Positions 57,950 to 64,000 of a stretch of 64,000 nt of DNA are shown here, in pieces (position 1 is the stretch's first letter; each line of letters opens with the position of its first letter). The translations under genes were made by a program, and so were the position numbers. This DNA comes from Beverwykella pulmonaria. Taxonomy: Eukaryota; Ascomycota; Dothideomycetes; Pleosporales; Melanommataceae. The stretch covers positions 894,355 through 958,354 of the forward strand of contig BCHH01000014.1 of NCBI GenBank assembly GCA_001599595.1, given 5' to 3'. Under the pieces are notes generated by a model, which saw only the letters and a program-made list of their open reading frames with translations, had not been told where the DNA came from and did not search any database.

Positions 57950-58707
57950 GAAAGCACTAGAGACCGTGCGCACCTCACTCCCGGCAACTCCGGCACTGAG
58001 CTCCACTTGGTCTCATACTCCGGAGCTCACCTCTGCCTTTCCCGTGCATATTGATTATGGTTTTGGCTTTGTTTGGCGTGGCATGCATGTGCGGTTACAT
58101 ACCCTTTTCATTTCTTCATAAAATGGGTGAGTTTGTAGGGCTTGGCGTTTGGCACCTATCTGATGCGATACCCTCTGCACAGTGTTCGTGCCCTCTTCTA
58201 TCGGTTGCATTTATCTCATGATGGATGAAGGTCTGGAGTTCTGGGCTTTTGCATTGAATCTTGGTGCTGGGGTTTCAAAAGGATTCAATGTCCACTATTC
58301 ACCGTCAGAGCGATGTAAGACTATGCATATTCAATTCTTCTATGGCGTTCTTGCTGCTCGTGGACTATCCAAGAGTCTCAAGACTGCTCGCACGTATGAA
58401 GGCAATGTGAAAAGTATTTTCACCGTCTAGATAACCCAGCTCACTTACCTGAGCATTCTGTGAGAAACTTGAAATTTTTATATTCCGATTCCATCTTTCA
58501 CTTCTTCAAAGTGTCGGCCGAAATACTTAATACAGTAGATCTACCTGTGCTGGCGGGTGGTCAATGCCAAGCCTGATTATGTCATTTAGCGAATTCGGCC
58601 CACGACATTTTGAATTCCCCGGCACACTCCCGAACTTCTTCAACAACCATCGCTACAGAGCCACCAAGAAAGACATCTACTAATCTTTCATTGGGAGACA
58701 GTTCAAA
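57950..58707. other. Intergenic between CNOT9 and uL1
   Basis: No gene supported; an 82-aa frame at 58182 lacks any domain. The leader of the ribosomal protein gene lies at its right end. Confidence 0.45.
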
Positions 58708-59529
58708 ATGTCGAAAATCTCTGTTGCCGGCGTTCGTGGAAACGTCAAGGGTATGACCTCTCCCTCCATTCCCTTTAGTTCCCGTCAGCGGCCTTGATTA
58801 ATAGCTAACTTTCCCCAGAGCTCCTCGAGTACAGCAATGAGACCAAGAAGCGCAACTTCCTGGAGACGGTGGAACTCCAAATCGGCTTGAAGAACTACGA
58901 TCCCCAGCGTGACAAGCGTTTCAGCGGAACCGTCAAGCTCGCTACTGTCCCCCGCCCTCGTCAGTATGACTTCGATATAATAGGAAGAACGCGAACTGAT
59001 GGAGAACAGGCATGTCCATCTGCGTCCTCGGTGACCAGCACGACATTGATCGCGCCAAGCACCACGGCGTCGACGCCATGTCTTCGGACGACTTGAAGAA
59101 GCTGAACAAGAACAAGAAGCTCATCAAGAGTGTGTGGCCTAATCCAATCATATACGGGATCTGGCTAATGCAATCGCAGAGCTCGCACGCAAGTACGATG
59201 CCTTCGTCGCCTCGGACACCCTCATCAAGCAGATCCCACGTCTCCTCGGCCCCGGTCTTTCCAAGGCCGGAAAGTTCCCCGCTCCCGTATCCCACGCCGA
59301 AGACCTCGCCAACAAGATCAACGAGGTCAAGTCTACCATTAAGTTCCAGCTGAAGAAGGTGCTCTGCATGGGTGTCGCCGTCGGAAACGTCGGCATGACC
59401 GAGGACGAGCTAATTGGTAACATCATGTTGGCTATCAACTACCTAGTGTCTCTTCTCAAGAAGGGATGGCAGAACGTTGGGTCCTTGACCATCAAGGCCA
59501 CTATGTCGCCTCCTAAGCGCCTTTATTAG
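58708..59529 (+). CDS. rpl1: 60S ribosomal protein uL1 (L10a/Rpl1)
   Basis: Exons 58708..58750, 58819..58959, 59010..59129 and 59180..59529 give 217 aa, the exact family length. It reads [100 protein letters not shown] and a C-terminal SPPKRLY. uL1 forms the mobile L1 stalk that moves E-site tRNA. The second intron begins inside the codon for Arg (CCT C|GTCAGT), and the join gives PRPRMSICVLG. Confidence 0.98.
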
Positions 59530-60561
59530 AGAGTGGCTTTGCTTGGATTGGGGTTTGGTACGACGGCTGCTTCTAAGCTCTGAAGGGTTCGCCGCCATGG
59601 GAGATTCACCGAACGTGCTGTAGGGGCAGTAGTGTAACTAGTCAATGAACACGTGGAACCCAATTCATCTGCCTTCAATCGTGCCGTAACGATGTTTAAT
59701 CCAAATTTTCCGCAATCGATAACGCTGTGAAAGCTCTTGGCATAAAGGCTGCCGCCGCACCGCCCAAAAATTTCCTGCCCGTGACTTAGCGCCCCGCACG
59801 GCCCACCCACAACCTATAAAAACTTCTCCCGCCCGTGTCCCTCCTCCGCTCTCCATCATCAGTGGTATTTATTATCACCTACATTTATCATCGCGGCTCC
59901 GCTTTGCGGCTTGCTGAGGGTTATTCTTCTCTTCAATGAATAGTCTTCCGTTCCCGGCCCCGTATAGTGACACCAACCGTTCTTCCTTCTCAACTACGTG
60001 CTGTCCGTGAAAAGATGGATCGGAGTTGTGGGATGGGTGGGACATATCTTCTTTTGTGTGCACTGTGATGCCAAGGGTTCGATGAGAACGCGCCAAATGT
60101 GATAAGAACAGCAGAGCCTTGTGCGAGTGCAAGTGACGGCCGTGGTGTTGGGAGAAATTTCTCTCACGATGGGCCTCGACCGCGATGCGTTCTGCTTGGG
60201 CACTTACGAGCTCAACTCCTATGGGGAAGCAGCGCGAAGAGACCCAGGCAAATGTTTCCTGCCTGGCGTCCCAGGCATCTGCTCTCGCTATGCGAAGATG
60301 TCTTTCTCTGCATGCTGCGAATGCTCACGAGTATGCTTATGTGAAAAAATGGCTACGATCAGATTTGAGATGCTCATTTACTATTGTACAATAGACCTCA
60401 GTCCCCATGCAATGCGATGTCCCACGTGTATTCTGCCCTCGAGAGTAGCACCCGAGAAGGCTCTATAAATGCTTTCCTTGTCCATCATTATCATTCCAGC
60501 TTTTCTGTTTCTAAGGCATTGGGCCTCTAATCACGCGGCCTTCTCGTAGGCACCGAATGTG
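59530..60561. other. Intergenic between uL1 and Cid2-like gene
   Basis: About 1 kb. A TATA-like CCTATAAAAAC (59812) followed by a CT-rich stretch looks like a promoter pointing right, yet no convincing reading frame follows. A non-coding transcript is possible but unproven. Confidence 0.35.
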
Positions 60562-61195
60562 TCACTTCCTCGGCTGCTCTCTTTGCCACTTGTCAAAGGC
60601 CTCTTCCGCAGACTCACTGCTCATCCCGCACCGCTCCCCTATCGTACCCCACGTTCTACTCCGTATGATCTTCTCCACGGCCCTCTCGTTCCGCATCAGC
60701 ATGGCCAGACTCTCTGTTCGTGCCTCCCGAGGGAAATACCTAGCGCTGTATGGATCCAATCTCTCATCTACTACCCGCTCCATTGCCTTGGTGTCCTCGA
60801 TCTGTCTCTGCACTTGATCGGGGTCATCGGGATCTGGGGCTGTAGCGACGGCCGTGCAGTAGTCTAGCACATCTGATCGCACTGCCCATGAGGGGAATAG
60901 CACGCGCTTCTTGAACGAGTCGCATGGCTGGGTAGGGATAGAGCGATTGGCGAGACTGGTCTGCCGCGTCGCGGTGGAAGAAGGGTCGAAGCCGCGAGTT
61001 GAGGGTGTGAGAAGGGCGTTCAGGTTTTGCGTTATGGAATCATCGACGGTGCTACGCGAGAGGCGGAGGAAGTCTACGCTTTGGCGATTAATTAGTGCAT
61101 GAATAAGATTGAAGCAAAGTGGGTGTACCTCTCAGAGCCGTCTGATTGAAGCAGAACTGCGGCGTCAAACTGGGGTGTTCGGGTAGTTGCACCAT
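60562..61195 (-). CDS. cid2: Cid2/Mix23-family protein
   Basis: Exons complement(61129..61195) and (60562..61073) give 192 aa. The family pattern starts LTPQFCFNQTALRDFLRLSR, then STVDDSITQNLN, CDSFKKRVLFPSWAVRSDVL and DYC, and ends with helices of VQRQIEDTKAMERVVDERLD and PREARTESLAMLMRNERAVE. This is the caffeine-induced death protein 2 (Cid2) family, which includes yeast Mix23, a mitochondrial intermembrane-space protein with twin Cys motifs. The first Cys of a possible pair is in FCF, others are in CDSF and DYC. Splicing at GTACAC..CGTAG gives ALRDFLRL in frame. Confidence 0.85.
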
Positions 61196-61503
61196 TGCGC
61201 GCAGAGAAGTTGCTTGAGGAGAGCTCGCGGGAGCCCGTTGCCAGAAAAGGTTCGCCAGGTCGATGAACGTATGCTACTCGAGCAGCGGAGGCTTGAATAC
61301 AGATTTAAGTAGGACGAGCAAGAACGAAAAAATGTGTATGGCCGAGCGGTGGCATCGAATGTCCAGAGCTCACCTATGACGATGCCTAAAGCCGACTAGG
61401 CGATTGCTGGACTAGCCGGCAGGTGACAATCGCGACGCGCAGGCGCGACTCAACGCGTGCCTGCTGTGCCCTCTACTTTCGCCTACATAACTCCCACCAG
61501 AGC
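61196..61503. promoter_or_regulatory. Divergent promoter of Cid2-like gene and DNA ligase
   Basis: 308 bp between the start of the Cid2-like gene and the upstream ligase start. It contains ACGCGCAGGCGCG and ACGCGT (ACTCAACGCGTGCC, about 61449-61462). ACGCGT is the MCB (MluI) box, the MBF site of G1/S genes in yeasts, which fits DNA ligase control; that link is inference. Confidence 0.5.
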
Positions 61504-64000
61504 ATGTCCTTACGCTCCAATGCTTCTGCCTACTCTGCACTAGCACACACATACCGCCCTCGCTCTCTTCCCCTCCGTTTGTTGTCCTATACTTCGTGTT
61601 CTCTCTTCGCCCGCACTTCTTTCACACACCAGACGACCGAACGCCGGTTCCACCGCTTCGTAGCCATGCCGCCCAAGCAGGCTACTCTTGGGTACGTCAG
61701 ACCCGCACAGACAACGTTAGGGTGCGGTGATCGCCCTACATCCCAACTGTATCTTTCTGCTCTTTAGAAGCAATGCTAACGCCGCGGTAAATACAGAAAG
61801 TTCTTCACGAAGGCGGACGGCACCAATGGCATTCAGGCCAAACCTCAGCAGTCGAAGCTGTCTTTCTCGACAAAGCCGAAGCCCAAGCAAGATGCGGAAG
61901 CTAAACAAGAGCCGAAGTCGTCCCCAGAGGAGGAATTGAAGGAAGAGGTGGCAACCAAGGACGAGCCCGAACCATCACCAAAAGAGACATTGAAGAAAAA
62001 CGGGACGACGAGAAAGGAGCTGAAACCATCGCTAGCTGAAGAATTGGAGGATGAGAATGGGGACGAGGACGCGGAAGCTGGAACAGGTATGAAAGCTTCG
62101 ACAGATGGGGGGGATGCCATGGAGGTCGACAGCGAGCCTGCGTCTGACACTGGAAAGAAGCGGCAGGCCAAAGAGGCGACCGACTCTGATGACGAGCCTC
62201 CAACAAAACGACAACGCAGGAAACCGGCGAAATCGAAGCCCGAGATGAAGGCGAAGGCGAAGGCAGCGCCGAAGAAAGCGACTGAGGACACCTCCAAGGC
62301 GAAAAAGGCCGCGTCAAAACTCAAGGTCGCGGAGGCAGTGGACGAAGAAGACGAGGACCCTGTTCTCATCCCCAAGTCGAAAAAGGCTGCACTGAAGAAC
62401 ATGGTTGCGGAAGCGGAAGTGGAGGATGATGAAGAAGAGCCTGCCCCGCCTGCCAAAGTGAAGAAAGCGGCGCCAATGAAGAAGGCTACACAATTAGAAG
62501 AAGACGACGAGAGGCCTGCATCGACAAAAGGTGCCAAGGGAAAGAAAAAGGAAATCGAGCCGTCGCCTGCCCCAACTGCGAGCGCAGAGGAGGAAGAGGA
62601 AGAGGAGGGGGTGCTCAGTTCTGATGAGGAAGCTCCCGAGGTCAAGGCGAAGGCAAGAGAGAAGGTCCAATCCACATTCAAGGCAAAAACGAAAGATCCA
62701 TACCCAGACTGGAAGGCCGGCGAGCCCGTACCTTACGCAGCGCTATGCACGGCCTTCTCAAAAGTCGAAATGACTACGAAACGGTTGGAAATATCGGCTC
62801 ATTGTTCGCTCTTCTTGCGTCAAGTACTACGTTTGACACCCTCCGATCTATTGCCCACCATCTTGCTCATGGTCAACAAACTTGCCGCCGACTATGCCGG
62901 CATCGAACTCGGTATCGGCGAGTCACTCATTATGAAAGCGGTATCTGAAAGCACAGGCAGAAGTCTGCAACACATCAAAGCCGACCAAAACGAGGTTGGT
63001 GACCTTGGACTCGTGGCGGCGAAGAGCAGATCGAAACAACCTACCATGTTCAAGCCCAAGGCTCTGACCGTCCAGGGAGTCCACAAGGGTTTTCTTGCCA
63101 TTGCCAAAATCGAAGGAAACGGTTCTCAAACCCGGAAGGTCGATGGGATCAAGAAACTTCTCTCTGCTGCCGATGCCCATAGTGCTGGCAAAGCGATCGA
63201 CATCACCAAAGATAATGGCGGTCCCAGTGAAGCCAAGTTCATCGTCCGAACTCTCGAAGGTAAACTCCGCCTTGGTCTCGCCGAGCGGACTGTCATTGTC
63301 GCGCTTGCCCATGCCATGATGTTCCACGAATTCTCGCAGAAGGGAGACAAGATTCCCTCAACTACAGACCTAGCCAAAGCTGAGGCAGTGCTAAAAGCTG
63401 TGTACAGCGAACTTCCAAGCTACGAAGTCATCATTCCAGCGATGCTCGAGCATGGTATTCTCAATCTGCCAGAGAATTGCAGACTACAACCGGGGGTTCC
63501 TCTTAAACCTATGCTTGCCAAGCCGACCAAGTCGATTACAGAAGTCCTTGACCGTTTCGAAGGCAAAGACTTCACATGCGAATACAAATACGATGGAGAA
63601 CGCGCTCAGATTCACTTCGTAGCACATGAGGCTGTCATGGATCTAGCAACAACAGCGCCATTAGCAGGAAAGAGTGCAAAAGGGGTTTCCAATATCTTCT
63701 CAAGGAATTCTGAAGATCTTTCCAAGAAATACCCGGATATCCTTGCCAAGCTCCCGACATGGATCAAGGAGGGAACCACAAGCTTTGTCCTTGATTGTGA
63801 AACTGTTGCTTGGGATATGGTCGAGAAGAAGGTCTTGCCTTTCCAGCAATTGATGACGAGGAAAAGGAAAGATGTCAAGGTCGAGGATGTCAAAGTCCAA
63901 GTCTGCGTCTTTGCGTTCGATATACTGTATCTGAACGGCGAGGTAGATTACTTTCTCATTTGACTTGATTTGAATACTAACTTCTACAGGCACTTGTCAA
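61504..64000 (+). CDS. lig1: DNA ligase I (ATP-dependent), partial, dual start
   Basis: Exons 61504..61691, 61797..63942 and 63990..>64000; it runs off the right edge. Two in-frame ATGs exist. From 61666 the protein begins MPPKQATLGKFFTK, where QATLGKFF is a PCNA-binding PIP box (QxxLxxFF) formed across intron 1. From 61504 it gains 54 residues rich in Arg, Ser and Leu without acidic residues until the end (SALAHTYRPRSLPLRLLSYT), a mitochondrial presequence. A Lys/Glu-rich disordered region (to about residue 300) is followed by the N-terminal ligase domain (YAALCTAFSKVEMTTKRLEI) and the adenylation domain with the catalytic lysine in CEYKYDGERAQIH. It seals Okazaki fragments in the nucleus and, with the long form, nicks in mitochondria, as for yeast Cdc9. 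Confidence 0.95.

Noticed and set aside
61845..62681. 278-aa Ser-rich frame on the minus strand
   Set aside because: Antisense of the Lys/Glu-rich region of DNA ligase I; the Ser/Phe richness is a mirror effect.

Overview
The window is nuclear DNA of a filamentous ascomycete (Pezizomycotina). The evidence is short introns (about 45-75 nt, GT..AG, with CTAAC-like branch sites), families typical of these fungi (HET domain, DUF1996, DUF8021, PTH11-like receptor, CON-13-like protein, a fused prenyltransferase-terpene cyclase) and C-to-T decay in CpA context like repeat-induced point mutation (RIP). The genus cannot be named from sequence alone. Almost every gene is spliced, so coordinates are gene spans and the exons I worked out are given in each entry.

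Left part (1-21 kb) is accessory. It holds a 10-cysteine small secreted protein, a secreted DUF1996 protein whose first intron looks like a spliceosomal twin intron (stwintron), a decayed F-box gene, P450 A, a CON-13/zincin-like secreted protein, an acidic hypothetical protein, a membrane RING-H2 protein, an internally duplicated 198-aa protein and a HET pseudogene with stop codons. From 17 to 20.6 kb lies nested repeat DNA: a 1.17-kb terminal-inverted-repeat element with a 12-bp target duplication, set inside sequence rich in TACGTACG. A truncated copy of the 3' end of the 198-aa gene abuts it.

Central part (21.1-39.2 kb) is a terpenoid biosynthetic gene cluster: P450 B, a 14-TM-type MFS transporter, a chimeric terpene cyclase/prenyl diphosphate synthase of the fusicoccadiene/ophiobolin synthase type, P450 C and a flavin monooxygenase. 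The synthase would build a C20 or C25 diphosphate and cyclise it, the P450s and the flavoenzyme would oxidise the product, and the transporter would export it. P450 C is split by a 5.4-kb Copia LTR retrotransposon (29806-35254, with an assembly gap in its left LTR). The insertion lies one base inside an exon, and its 5-bp target duplication copied the 3' splice site, so the P450 frame could be restored if the element is spliced out with the original intron.

Right part (39.6-64 kb) starts with a PTH11-like receptor, an arrestin-like protein, two secreted proteins of unknown role and a GST-like pseudogene. It ends in conserved housekeeping genes: a G-patch splicing factor, a KIN1/MARK kinase, CNOT9/Caf40, ribosomal protein uL1, a Cid2/Mix23 protein and DNA ligase I. 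The ligase runs off the right edge; it has a PIP box and an upstream in-frame start that would add a mitochondrial presequence.
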